64,000 nt of DNA from assembly GCF_003597395.2 (NCBI RefSeq), contig NC_133790.1, positions 24,662,200 to 24,726,199 on the forward strand, written 5' to 3'. Of this stretch, positions 1 to 10,850 are shown piece after piece (position 1 is the stretch's first letter; every line of letters begins with the position of its first letter). The stretch comes from Chelonoidis abingdonii (taxonomy: Eukaryota; Chordata; Testudines; Testudinidae). The notes beneath the pieces are model-generated. The model searched no databases. It was not told where the DNA came from and saw only the letters and a list, made by a program, of their open reading frames with translations. The position numbers were made by a program, and so were the translations under genes.

Positions 1-2200
1 CCAGTGCCCCGACATGGGCCTTGTGATTTCTGCAGCTTCGGGGTAGGTTTAAAGGGCTGCCTTTTCAAGCTTATCTCTGCTGCCACAGGGCTAGGCTTAT
101 TTGTTTTGATCAAAAACAAAAGCTGGGATTCTCCTGAATCCAAGAGGTGGGACTTGAAGGAGAAATACCTAAATCTTGAGAGACTCCTGACAAAATCACC
201 AGAGTTGGCAATGCCTGAAACTATGTAAATTTTCCTCCTTTTAGCTTCTGGACACCTGGAAATACTTTGTCCCCCTCTTGCAGTGAGATCCCTTGAGGCT
301 AGTGAGACATCTCACCGAGAGCAGGCATCTGCCTGGGAATTACCAGTGGTGCTGTATCCTGCATCCTCTGTCTTGAAGTAGTAGTAACAGACACCAAATA
401 TATGGTTTCCATCATCCGCACCCCCAGTATAAAAATTGTTCCAGCAGCACCCCTGGGAATTACCAATGGGGCTTTGCACAGCCTTGGGAGTCTGCCTTTG
501 AGGATCCAATTGTGAGCCTTAATTGGTTAAATTGCCTTTTGGAAATAAAAAAAACTATTAGAGCTCTTGTTTTAGAAACAGTTTTTTAAAAAAACTTAAC
601 TTTTTGGAGCCTGAGAGCAATATGTAAAAGGATTTTCTTGAACACATCCCCAGTTATTTAATTCAAAGATATAAGTGTCCTGAGCAGCTTATTTTTGTTA
701 GTCACGAAACATTATCTATACGTACATATTTTGGAACCCACCATCTGCTTAAGCTGGAAGGAATATTGAATGGGAAGCTGTTGGCATGCCAGAATATGGA
801 GAAATCACTGTACTCCAATCTTGCAAAAGCAAAATCGTGTTAGATCTCATAAAACAATTTAGTGTGATGGGAGGTTATCCTTAAACCTGTAAAATAGTGA
901 GAGGAGAATGGAAAGTGCTGGGTGAGTCACTTAGTTTGTCTAAGAATGGGAGAATATGAAACTTTCTAAGTGTTTTAAATCATGATCATATACAATGCAC
1001 AGTTCCAAATGTAAATCAACCAGCATTTTTATAGGTGGTGTGTAAAGCAGGAAAAAAAGGGTATGCTCCTTGCTGCTGTATGATATATAATGGAGGCCTG
1101 AAGGCATAGCATATTAATTTACTTTTTATTAAAAATAATCTGCTGGTTTATTAATTTAAAACTTGGCATTTCTGACTTTTTGATTTAATCTTTCCTGGTT
1201 TTGCTGGAGGACTGCTTGGATAATTCAGAGATGTGGACTGGGGGCTTTCTCAACCTTAGTTGTAGGGGTGGAGATGCTGAATTGATTAACAAAGAGAGCT
1301 TTTTCTCTCAAGTATATGTTAAACAGGTGTTAAACAACAAGAAAAAATCCCAGAGTTCTGAACAGTCTCAATAAAAATCTATTCCCCTCTCAGTTAATCA
1401 GTTTTCCTTAGGTGCCTCTAATGCCATAAATATGCTAACATCTAAAAAGGCCATAGTGTCCTATGGAAAATGGAGTAGATAAGATGGGAATTTCCAATCT
1501 TTAAAAATCAAAAAGCAGCAAAAAAGATTGCAAACTAATTTCCCCACTATTAAGTCTCCTGTAATGATAGGGGCTCAGTGCTACTGCATTGCTTATCTGC
1601 CCCATATGTACCTTGTTGTCATTGGCACACTGCAGCCACTTATTCAGTATTAAAGGTTTTAGCCACTCCCACAGCTCATGAAGGTTTGAAAACAGGTTTT
1701 AGGTAACATAACATCTCAGTGTAATATGCCTGGAGTGGGATGACACAATCAAACCAAGATAATGTAGTTCTCCAAAGCAAGCTATTTCTTTAAAAACACA
1801 CAGAGAAAAGCAATGATTCCAGTCAGAACTCATCAAATCTAATTAATTTTCCTGAGAACCTATTGTAATTAACAGATCAGATGACCACCCTGAAGTGCCA
1901 CTAGGGTACTTCAAAGAGCATCTAGTGGAAATAGATATCAGTCGTAAAGTACACTGTAGTATACATGAGGGTTTTGAACTTTGCTTTTACTTAGCTCCTT
2001 CCTGTACATCATCTATTCTCCTCTTTTCCCGCTTCCAGCTTTGTACTCCAATCATGCTGCCCCCTTTGCTTGGAACAGGCCATCCTTCCCTTCATCTTTT
2101 AATACCCAGCCCTTCAAGCACCTCTTTCTTTCATCATTATTAATAACCCTTTCATTCTGTCTACTTTTGTGACATTTCTGTGCAAGGAATTTTTGCTACT

Positions 2201-2221
2201 TTTTTTTTTTTTTTTTTTTTT
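2201..2221. repeat. Poly-T tract (21)
   Basis: Uninterrupted T run in AT-rich intergenic DNA. Confidence 0.95.
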
Positions 2222-4195
2222 ACCACTCTCTGAGCTTGTTGAAATATTTCAGTTTAAAAAAAAATCAAACTTTTTGGACAACAATTTTCTTGCATTTTTT
2301 GACCAGCTCTATCCTGAACTGTTGACCGTTGTCTAACCTACATTTGTATTGACTTATTTACATTATACACTTCTTGGGGAAATGGAACGTGCTTTATCAA
2401 TCTCTTTAAACAGCAATATAAATTTATGGTGCCGTACAAATGTTTATTAATAATCATGTGCTGTATGCTTCACCTTGTGTGAGGATGGAGGAATTCCAAT
2501 CAGCTGAAGATAATAAGCCTCAATAGAAACTCTTCTGTAGTGGGGTAACCATCCTATTTGTTATCCTTTCTATTTTAGGTGCTTGCAGGACACCCATCAC
2601 CACTGTATCTTCATGGATCATAGATCCCCATCCTCATTTAATTTGCATGTTACACAGCATATTACCTATGGGCATGCACATTGAACAATGAAGATAGAAT
2701 AGGATTATTAAAATGGTGCCTCATTCACAGAGCAGCATTTGGCCTGTGCACTGAGGGGAACATTAGTCCTAGTTTAAAGGCTTATGCAATGTTTTAGCAT
2801 TCACCACAGGTCTTAAGTGGTGTACAGGCCGAACACTGGCCCTCAGACCAGTAAGAAACAGGGGATTTGTAGAATAAATAGTATAGGAACATGAATTAAT
2901 GGTGATATCTTAATATGGATTCACAAAGGGCAGAGTTAAGGTGGTGTGGGCAACCTTTACTTCCAGAGCACTTGACTCTACAATCTTGGTATTCTTTTAA
3001 TGTACCGGTAGTTTCTTTTATGGAATATTGATTAAAATCACTGACTAACATCATCCTTTCTTTTCCCAAGGAATGATTAATTCACACTGCTTGGCACAAA
3101 AGGCTTTAAAAAAGGCTAATTTTGTCAATGATGTAATGCCACTGAAGTGGGTGGATTTACACCAAGCCTGAATGTTGTGCCCCCTCATTCAAGCAATGAG
3201 ATGGTCTGACTTAAACCTCCTTTTAGTTAGATACTACTTCTTATGCTATTCTAAAAACTGGTAAATGTCCTATTTGTGAGTTAGCTAGACATGAATTATT
3301 CATCAAAATATGTGTGGCAATGGACTAGGTGAGCCAGTGGGAAGCTCTTTCACCTCCAACTTCTATGACTCCTTGTGAAAGGAATACTGTTTCTCTTAGA
3401 ATTAAAACGAAAGCATTAAAATCAGCATTTAAAAACATGTAACTGTCCTAAACTTGCTGCTGTATAGTACAATCAACACAGTGATGTAAATAGTAGTAAC
3501 ATACATTTATTATTTGCTCAAAAGAACTTGTGTTTAAAAAAAGTTAATGATGATGGCAATGTCCTTACCTAGCACGTTTACAAAACCCAGGCACCTTCAA
3601 AGAAGGAAATGAATCATTAAAAATATCCTAGACTGTCCATATCATAAATACAAACATTTTTCTTATTTGTCTTGGTCCCCAATCTTGCACACTTAGGCAC
3701 ATGCTTCACTTTACACACTGTGGGCCTAATACAGTGTCAGTCACAGTCAGTGGATCAGCACCCATAAGTCTGATCCAAAACCTACTGCAGTCAATGAAAA
3801 GTCTCCTACTGAATGCAATGGATATTGGATCATCCCCGGTGGGCTTGATTCTGCAAGATGCTGAATGTGTTCAGCACATGCTTAGCTTTAAGCATATGAA
3901 TAGTCCTATTGACATCAGTAGGACTACCAGCAGTGGGCAAATTTAAGCTGTGCATAAACCTTATTAGGATTGGGGCCTGAACTTCTGTTTAAAAATATTT
4001 TAAATTGTTTCTTGGTTTCTAAATTTCCAGAAGTGAATTTTATTGTTTACATTTTTCTTTTGTATAAATGACAATATCAGTCATTACTGGTTATTTTTAT
4101 GTTAACTGGATGTCAGGGCCACTAGATTATAAATGAGTGAATAGAGCTGGCCAAACCAGTTAGTGGGAAAACAAGCATCTAGATTTCCAAGTACA

Positions 4196-4361
4196 CTGAT
4201 TCTCTACCTGGGGCTAATGAACCCCAGGGGGGTTGCGAACAGATGGTGGCAGAGTAACAGGAAAGAAGAGGGTGTTATGACCATTCTCCCCTTTTCATTT
4301 TGCTAGGTGGGATGGGAATGCCAGGGAGACTGTGACATGGAAAAGGTTGAATACTGTCCTA
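4196..4361. mobile_element. Possible old hAT-type MITE relic
   Basis: The left part reads CACTGATTCTCTACCTGGGG and the right part ends AAAAGGTTGAATACTGTCC. These look like decayed inverted ends of the CAGTGGTTCTCAACC class. No target duplication could be defined, so this is tentative. Confidence 0.3.
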
Positions 4362-5024
4362 GAACCTTTGACATTTGGGTTAAAATGTGTCATTGATAAT
4401 GCACTGAATACAAGGAATACTTCACCCTGTTATCTTTGCTTTGATTACTGAAAGAATTTATCAGTGATAGAAGTCATCGGGGGGAAAGGAAGCAGGGCTA
4501 TATTTTCCACTGGCTTTTTCTTTACCCCCTTAGAAATAGTGTCAGGTTTTCAGACACTGACAATGTCTTACACATCTTGCTATCCATGCCCTCACAAATT
4601 GCCTGTTGCACAAGTCAGTGTCAAAAATCTGTCTCTCTACAGGTATGGTATAACATGGTAGTATTGTACTTGAGCCCTGGTAACACAGTGAAGCAACTGG
4701 GCCAGAATCTCAGCCAGTGTAAATTGGTTTAGCTCCATTGGAATCAATGGATCTGTGCTAAATTTATTTTTGTTGATAAATCTAATCTATTGCATTCTCA
4801 ATGTTGTGATGTAATCCCATTTCATTGAGCAGACAAAGGGACACAGAAATGTTACACTTAAAAAAAAAAAAGGAGTGATTTTAAGACTTTGATCTTTTTA
4901 AAAAATTACTTTATTAAAAAAAATTCAGAACACATCCTACCTGCCAATAAGACTTAATCCTAAATATTACAAAAAGCATGTTTGTTTATTTGTTTGTTTT
5001 GTTTCAGGTCCAAGGGGATTAAAA

Positions 5025-5571
5025 ATCAGCCTTACCTAGGGATAGGCTACTCCCTCTGCATAAGGTGGTGCCTGAGATCATAGCGTTTTGCAGACTGTCT
5101 AGGGTAGTCATCATCTGACCCAATTCAGCTGTCAGAAGGGTAAGAGCTTTAATAGTTTTAGAAATAATAGGCTGGTATCTCTTTGTTTTTTTAACTTCCT
5201 GATTTGACGCCTTATCATCCTTTTCTTAATAGTCAGCTCCAAGCTCTTTAAATATTTCTATCAATAACAGTGATGGATTCCTGGAGGGAGTCCAGCCTTC
5301 GGGTTATTAAATCATTGCCCCCAGTAATCATTTCTGAAAGTTTCTGCAAACTCAGCTTCCCCTTTGGAGCTGCTTCTGCTAAGGTTTTGTCGGATGAAAT
5401 GGCTCTGGGCAACAGAAGATTTAAATGGAAGGAATGGCTGTCTTTCAAGGGGACTGTCTTTGACCCCTTAGGCATTTTTATCTTGGGTGGGGCAGAGGGA
5501 CCACAAACAGAAGCTGGAAGGAGAAAAATATATTTCAAGTTCTCAAAGCACAAAATCATGCTCGGATCCAT
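5025..5571 (-). pseudogene. Frameshifted coding relic, unidentified (helix-rich)
   Basis: On the minus strand an open frame of 107 codons (5571 to 5248) begins MDPSMILCFENLKY and ends with LDSLQESITVIDRNI at a stop. A different frame then stays open for about 70 codons to near 5025, apart from one stop at its beginning, and has regularly spaced hydrophobics (TIKALTLLTAELGQMMTTL). The pattern suggests one decayed protein of roughly 180 residues with a coiled coil, broken by a frameshift. I do not recognise it firmly. Candidates are a LINE ORF1 protein, whose N-terminal half is often coiled coil, or an old endogenous viral fragment such as a phosphoprotein-like segment. No poly-A tail or target duplication was found. 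Confidence 0.35.
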
Positions 5572-5972
5572 CCTCTCCTTACATGCATGGAACTCCCATA
5601 GATGTCACTGTTTTTCTGCCCATATAGATAAGTCAGAATGCCACTGAGCCAGCTGCAATCTGCTCTGCTGAGGTTGTGAGAAAAGGGTTTCCCCTACCAG
5701 CCCCCAGCAGAAAACTTCCCAGAGCAATACAACTGCATATTTGCTCTGTCCAACTACATAGCAATAGTCCCTCACCCCCAAAATTAAAAGAAGCAGATTT
5801 ATCCAGTGCACCCTTTGGTTTTTCAGTTAAAATTCAAACTGCCCTTTCCCTCCAAAAGAGCGTAATTTCACAAGTGCAAAAATCACCACATTGCCTTAAA
5901 AGATATAGTCACATTTTATTACAAATGTGGAGACCAGAATCTTCATCAGCTTCCCTAGCCATCCAGATACAC

Positions 5973-6304
5973 CAGTGTTTCTCAAACTGGGGTCCCCGTT
6001 TGTGTAGGGAAAGCCCCTGGTGGGCCGGGACGGTTTGTTTACCTGCCCCATCCGCAGGTCTGGCCAATTGCGGCTCCCACTGGCCACGGTTTGCTGCTCC
6101 AGGCCAACGGGGGCTGCTGGAAGCGGCGCGGGCGGAGGGATGTACTGTCTACCACTTCCAGCAGCCCCCATTGGCCTGCAGCAGCGAATAGCAGCCAGTG
6201 GGAGCCGCGAATGGCCGAACCTGAGGACAGGCAGGTAAACAAACCTGCCCATCCCGTCAGGGGCTTTCCCTACACAAGTGGCAACCCCAGTTTGACAAAC
6301 GCTG
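5973..6304. mobile_element. hAT-type foldback MITE with 8-bp target duplication
   Basis: The left end CAGTGTTTCTCAAACTGGGG and the right end CCCCAGTTTGACAAACGCTG are imperfect inverted repeats. The element is flanked by a perfect 8-bp duplication AGATACAC (5965-5972 and 6305-6312), the size produced by hAT transposases. The 332-bp GC-rich interior is a long foldback: the CCAACGGGGGCTGCTGGAAG-type segment near 6103-6122 is complementary to the segment near 6155-6177. It encodes nothing; the overlapping open frames on both strands reflect the foldback. Confidence 0.9.
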
Positions 6305-6312
6305 AGATACAC

Positions 6313-7227
6313 TCTTTACATGGAAGACAGCGACCAGCCACAGCAATCTTGCCTGAAATAGCCAAAGGGGCTATTTCTATCTAAATGACCCATCTAAACC
6401 ATCTATAACCATCTAAATAACCCCAAAGGGCTATATCCATCTAAAACTTTCATGGTCACCCTCACTGCCAATTGGTTTACTTAAAATTCTGTGGTTAACT
6501 TTATGCATTCTACTGGAAGAGGCCAAAGAATGAAATTCAGCTTTGGGGTGAGTTCAGTTCCACTGATTTCAGTCAAATTGCCACATTCGACAGCAGGCCT
6601 GAGTTTAGCCCAAATTGCTTAGATGCATTTTGGAGTCATGCTCCAAAAGGTGGATGGTGCTTTTGGGGTGGGTTCTTAGCACTAATTCTGAATCTGAATC
6701 CTTCCTGTGCTCTCAGATGATGCTTGTAGTCCCAATAAGGCTCAGCCAACCCTGTGTAACTTGGGTCCCAAAAGTTTTTCCTCTCTAAGTACAATATTGT
6801 TCAACAGAGGGCTTCTTTTGGTTGGCACACCTGTCATGGCAGATGCTCTGGTTCATTCTTAGCACATGGCCCAGATATTTCTGTCTTCTTTTCTGGATAA
6901 TTTTAGAGATAAAGAGTAGTCAAACTCCCTGACAAATCTCAGCATTTGTTATAAATTTGTTCAATTTAACACTGAGTATTTTCCTGAGGCATTTTCTCTT
7001 TGAAGGCACTTGGTGGATTTCCTATCCATATGTTAAGGTGGAAATAACATTTGAGTTAAAGGTGTGTGTGTGTGTGTGTATAAAATGTATTATGTAAGAT
7101 CCCAGTGTGTATTATTGGGAAGGCTCTGGGGGACAGACCTCAATTTATAAACAATGGGATCACAGGCAAAGCTGATGTCCAGGTATCAATGTGGTTGTGC
7201 CCCCACCTAGCAGTAATTTAATCTAGA
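6313..7227. other. Intergenic, no gene seen
   Basis: AT-rich unique-looking DNA. A (GT)n run lies at 7062-7079. A GATTTCAGTCAA segment near 6563 belongs to the dispersed GACTTCA-type motif. Nothing else identified. Confidence 0.5.
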
Positions 7228-7240
7228 CAGCATTTCCTTA

Positions 7241-7741
7241 AAAAGAACAGGAGTACTTGTGGCACCTTAGAGACTAACAAATTTATTTGAGCATAAGCTT
7301 TCAAGCATAACTTCATCGGACGCATAGAATAGAACATATAGTGAGGAGACATATATACATACAGAGAACATGGACAGCTGAATAGCTGAGCCGTTACGCA
7401 CTTTGAATCTATTTCCCCCATGTTAAGTATCCTCACATCTTCTTGTCAAACTGTCTGAAATGGGCTATTTTGATTATCACTACAAAAGCTTTTTTTCTCC
7501 TGCTAACAACAGTTCAAATTAATTAATTAGCCTCTTAGAGTTGGTTGTGCAACTCCCACCTTTTCATGTTCTCTGTATGTATATTCATCTCCTCACTATA
7601 TGTTCCATTCTATGTGTCCGATGAAGTGGGCTGTAGCCCACGAAAGCTTATGCTCAAATAAATGTTAGTCTCTAAGGTGCCACAAGCGCTCCTGTTCTTT
7701 TTGCGGATACAGACTAACATAACTGCTACTCTGAAACCTGT
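7241..7741 (+). mobile_element. Short Penelope-like element insertion with inverted arms, 13-bp target duplication
   Basis: The left arm starts AAAAGAACAGGAGTACTTG; the right arm is its reverse complement (CGCTCCTGTTCTTTTTGCGG) with about 36 extra bases to the end CTGAAACCTG. A perfect 13-bp duplication CAGCATTTCCTTA flanks it (7228-7240 and 7742-7754). The interior (about 7440-7580) matches the 3' untranslated part of the larger copy at 46.3 kb in the opposite orientation, so coding sense here is plus and the coding part is lost. The right arm carries a hammerhead-like core at 7618-7655 (CCGATGA, stem II, GAAA). Confidence 0.85.
7618..7655 (+). ncRNA. Hammerhead-like ribozyme motif (one core change)
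   Basis: CCGATGA (7618-7624; consensus CUGANGA, so U4 is C), one extra A, six-pair stem II GTGGGC/GCCCAC with loop TGTA, GAAA (7642-7645), then AGC-TTAT-GCT as a three-pair stem III and the C expected at the cleavage site. Pairing of stem I is not evident. The left-arm counterpart (minus, 7319-7289) has lost stem II. Confidence 0.5.
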
Positions 7742-7754
7742 CAGCATTTCCTTA

Positions 7755-8383
7755 GTTTGCTTATGAGAATGGCATGTGGGACTGTGTCAAAAGCCTTATT
7801 AAAATCAAAATATATTACATCTGCTGCTTCCCCCTGTCCACTAGGCGAGTAACCCAATGATGTCCGTGCAGTTGCACATGTGTAAATTAGTACAGGATCT
7901 GGCTCCTTTCCTTTCCTTACCTGTACTTCAGATCTTCTCCCTCATGTCATTCTCTTCATTGTCTGATCACAGATCCTGAAAATCTCCTCAAATTGCAAGA
8001 GCACCAAGGTCTGTAATGTAAAACTACCAGCAACATGGAGCTGATGTATGGCTCCATCCATCAATCATTGTCCAGGAAAATCATCAAGCTGCAAGTGCCA
8101 ATAAATACTTTACAAGCAACAACTTACCCCTGTGCCTTGTGGCCACCATTAGTCTCTGCATCCATGGACCAATGAATATTGCCTACCTGATAAGATAGCA
8201 GAATAATACCCAAGTCTGAGTACAGTATTAGCTGATAGCCAAAGTTTAGCTGCTCCATCCATAGTTCAAAGTGGGTCTAACCCTGCACTCCTCCTTACTC
8301 AGGCAAATCTCCCATAGATGAAGGGCATTTTTCCTGCATGAGTTGTACAGAACTTAGCATAGTAATTGCATTTAATCATAGAT
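7755..8383. other. Intergenic, no gene seen
   Basis: Begins with text like CR1/L2-type 3' remnants (7755-7860, GAGAATGGCATGTGGGACTGTGTCAAAAGCC-like, which resembles the minus strand of a CR1 ORF2) but too short to classify. Otherwise nothing recognised. Confidence 0.35.
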
Positions 8384-8580
8384 AGCCGTGGTTGGGGAGG
8401 GCAAAGCCAAGCTTTGGGTTCTGCCATGGGCCTGATGTGTGAATTTGGGCAAGTCACTTAACCTCTCTGTGCCTCCGTTCCTTGTCTGTAAAATGGGGAT
8501 AATGAAATTGACCTTCCTTTGCAAAGTACTGTAAGATCTGCAGGTGAAAAGTGCTATATATGAGCTAAATACGAGGTGCC
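8384..8580 (+). repeat. MIR/CORE-SINE-like relic
   Basis: Contains TGGGCAAGTCACTTAACCTC, the CCTCCGTTCCTTGTCTGTAAAATGGGGATAAT-type core and a 3' tail AAAGTACTGTAAGATCTGCAGG followed by GTGCTATATATGAGCTAAAT, in the order of MIR-family SINEs. Confidence 0.75.
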
Positions 8581-8796
8581 AAGGGCTGCCAGTAAATGAT
8601 ATCCCTGTTTAATAAAATGAGAATAAATGTGCATCTATAGCCAAACCTTCTTAGCATTAGGGCCAAAATTTTCTTCAGTTACACGAGTGCAAAGACTCCA
8701 AAAGCTTATGTTGGCATTTAAAATCCTATTGTGACAACCAAGAGTAGCATTTCTAAGACAGTAGCTCACATGAAATCCAAGCAGACGGAGTAACTG

Positions 8797-8836
<40 letters not shown>

Positions 8837-9959
8837 GGGGAGATGGTTTGCAGCAAGCATGAATATGATGCTTGGAATTTTTTTTTTTTCCCATTTGGAA
8901 GTAGTTGCTTGATTATGGGCCAAATCTTGATCCCCACAGAAAACAATGGGAGCAAAAGCTGACTGTATAGTGTCCCGCATTCTCTTGCACTCCTCCTGCT
9001 GTAGGGCTTTATCCTGCTTGCCTTAATCTCACTGGTTGTCTCTGTGACTTTGACATGGCCATGCAAGTTAATAAAACAAACAGAATTTAGCCCATAGATT
9101 AACAATATTCACTTCCCTTTGAGGTGAAATGAAGGTGGGAGGGGAGTTAGGAGTGAAGGACTTTTGAAACCAGTGCCACTGTTTCTCCAGCTATACAGAC
9201 TGTAAGTCTGGCTAGTAAGAAAGGTGGTGACGATTACAACACTGCCCATCTTTCTGTTGACAATTCCTATAAACCTATTTCTGTTATGTTGAAAGGGACA
9301 CTATCTATCAGAAATTTATGGCCCAAATCCTGCTATCCCTATACAGCCCAAACACTTACTGAAGCCAATGGGTGTTTGGTTTGCTAATAAATGCAGGACT
9401 TGGTCCTGCATATGTGTCTTTTAATTCCTAAATATATTTCTGGCACCTATAATAATAATAATCTTTCTGTTCACTCTTTATGCTGTTTATTTTTATTATT
9501 TAGAAAACATGTTTCTAAAATATCTAAACTGTGGACCTAAAATTAGTTGGCATTGTGCCTTGAATTGTCCTGATGATAATCCCTGAACAAGGGGCATAGA
9601 TGAGAAAAGGACATGTACCTGAAGCAAGGGAAAAAATGACAATAATAGTTGGAATACGTGGGATGCTTCCTAGGCACCATTATATTTTAATGGTTATTTT
9701 GGACTGAAGACAAGTTTACAAGCTAAACTGAGATGTAATACTACAGCTTGCAAAGATGATATTGCTGCTTTTGGGGGCATTGCTGTGGAATACTCTAATG
9801 TCTTTTTTTAATAAATGGAGCCAGTTCACAAGTCCTACAAAACAGGGCAACAGGACTCATGAGAGTCTTCAAATTGTGTGGCTGCACAATTGCCCAGTCA
9901 GGTAAAGGATCAGTGTTCACATCATGCTTCCTGTCAGTACCTGGCCTGGGCTGGGGAAG
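8581..9959. other. Intergenic with dinucleotide repeat
   Basis: A (TG)14 run at 8801-8828 is followed by a short AG run; poly-T lies at 8879-8889. GACTTCA-type palindromic sequence occurs at about 8920-8950 and 9320-9409. No exon recognised. Confidence 0.5.
8801..8828. repeat. (TG)14 microsatellite with AG tail
   Basis: Uninterrupted TG dinucleotides followed by a short AG run to 8835. Confidence 0.95.
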
Positions 9960-10112
9960 CTAATGATCCAAACAGTGGACCAAATTTGGCGACGAATCTT
10001 GGTCACGTGCCATCCTTTGCCTTTAGAGCTGTTGGACCGGCGCGTCGAATTCTTCAGCTTAATGTTGAGGGTGTAACAGTAGCCAAGCAGTTTACACAGT
10101 TTAAGAGGCCCT
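9960..10112 (+). pseudogene. Possible LINE ORF2 endonuclease start, relic
   Basis: The plus-frame peptide around 10035-10085 reads ARRILQLNVEGVTVAKQF. This resembles the opening of APE-type endonucleases of non-LTR retrotransposons, which begin with a short strand followed by a conserved N. The frame stops soon after and nothing further of the domain survives. Short match, so tentative. Confidence 0.35.
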
Positions 10113-10202
10113 AATTTGCAGGACAGTCCTGCATTTTCATGTGGGACTGAGAAGTTTCATGTGGAGTTGTTGCTCTGCATGCTACTAGCTGTGCCTGTCC
10201 TC

Positions 10203-10306
10203 AGGTGTGAGACAAGGTGGGTGAGGTGGTATCTTTTACTGGACCAACTTCTTGTGGTTAGCGAGACAAGCTTTCGAGTTTACACAGAGTTATTCTTCAG
10301 GTCACC
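10203..10306 (-). mobile_element. Retroelement terminal fragment with degenerate hammerhead-like motif
   Basis: Minus strand reads CCTGAAGA, a former stem II, then CTCGAAAGCTTGTCTC, then TGGTCCAGTAAAAGATACC. CUGANGA is present (10300-10294), GAAA at 10275-10272, with a short potential stem III; stem II no longer pairs. The architecture parallels the Penelope-like arms at 7.2 and 46.3 kb but the sequence is a different family. Confidence 0.45.
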
Positions 10307-10314
10307 TTAAGATG

Positions 10315-10850
10315 CCCCATGAGTGCTCCTCTTCAAAAACCCTCCCATACTCACCCTGTGGGTACCCTTGTTGCAACCCTCTCCAGAACCCCTCCCACAC
10401 CATGTGCTCCTGCTGCACCCCTCTCCAGAATCCTACCCACCCACCCTGGGGTATCCCTGCTGCACCTTTTTCCAGAACCTCTCCCCCACTGGGTGCCCCT
10501 ACTACACCCCTCTTGAGAATTCCACCTACCTGCCCTGGGGTGTCCCTGCTGTGCCCCTCTCCAGAACCCCTCCCCCACACCCACTCTGGGGTGCCCCTAC
10601 TGCTCTCCTCTCCCCCACTGGGTGCCCCTGCTACACCCCTCTTGAGAATTCCACTTTCTCACCCTGGGGTGCCCCTCTGTGCCCCTCTCCAGAACCCTCC
10701 CCCACATGCACCCTGGGGTGCCTCTGCAGTGCCCCTCTCCAGAACCCTCCTGCATATCCACCCTGGGGTGCTCCTTCTATGCCCCTCGCCAAAACCCTCC
10801 CCCACACGCACCCTGGGGTGCCCCTGCAGTGCCCCTCCGCCGACACCCCC
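10315..10850 (+). repeat. C-rich minisatellite, units of about 42-50 bp
   Basis: Roughly eleven imperfect tandem units, each with a CCCTCTCCAGAACCC-like core and a CACCCTGGGGTGCCCCTGC-like core. Spacing between cores is about 42-47 bp on the left and a steady 50 bp on the right (cores near 10688, 10738, 10788 and 10838); one interval is double. Alternating variants (TTGAGAA versus TCCAGAA) suggest higher-order duplication. The proline- and glycine-rich open frames here are by-products of the repeat. Confidence 0.9.

Larger units (their letters stand above)
1..5024. other. Intergenic AT-rich DNA, no gene seen
   Basis: No recognisable exon on either strand. It holds a 21-base poly-T at 2201-2221, short palindromic sequences around 3770-3832 and 3886-3935 with the GACTTCA/TGG-type motif, and a weak hAT-like block near 4196-4361. 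The short open frames resemble no protein I know. The next gene upstream of KSR2 in other vertebrates is RFC5; none of it is recognised here. Confidence 0.5.

Noticed and set aside
5676..6384. Several open frames of 67-171 codons on both strands near 6 kb
   Set aside because: They overlap a GC-rich hAT foldback, where inverted sequence gives matching frames on both strands; no protein family fits.
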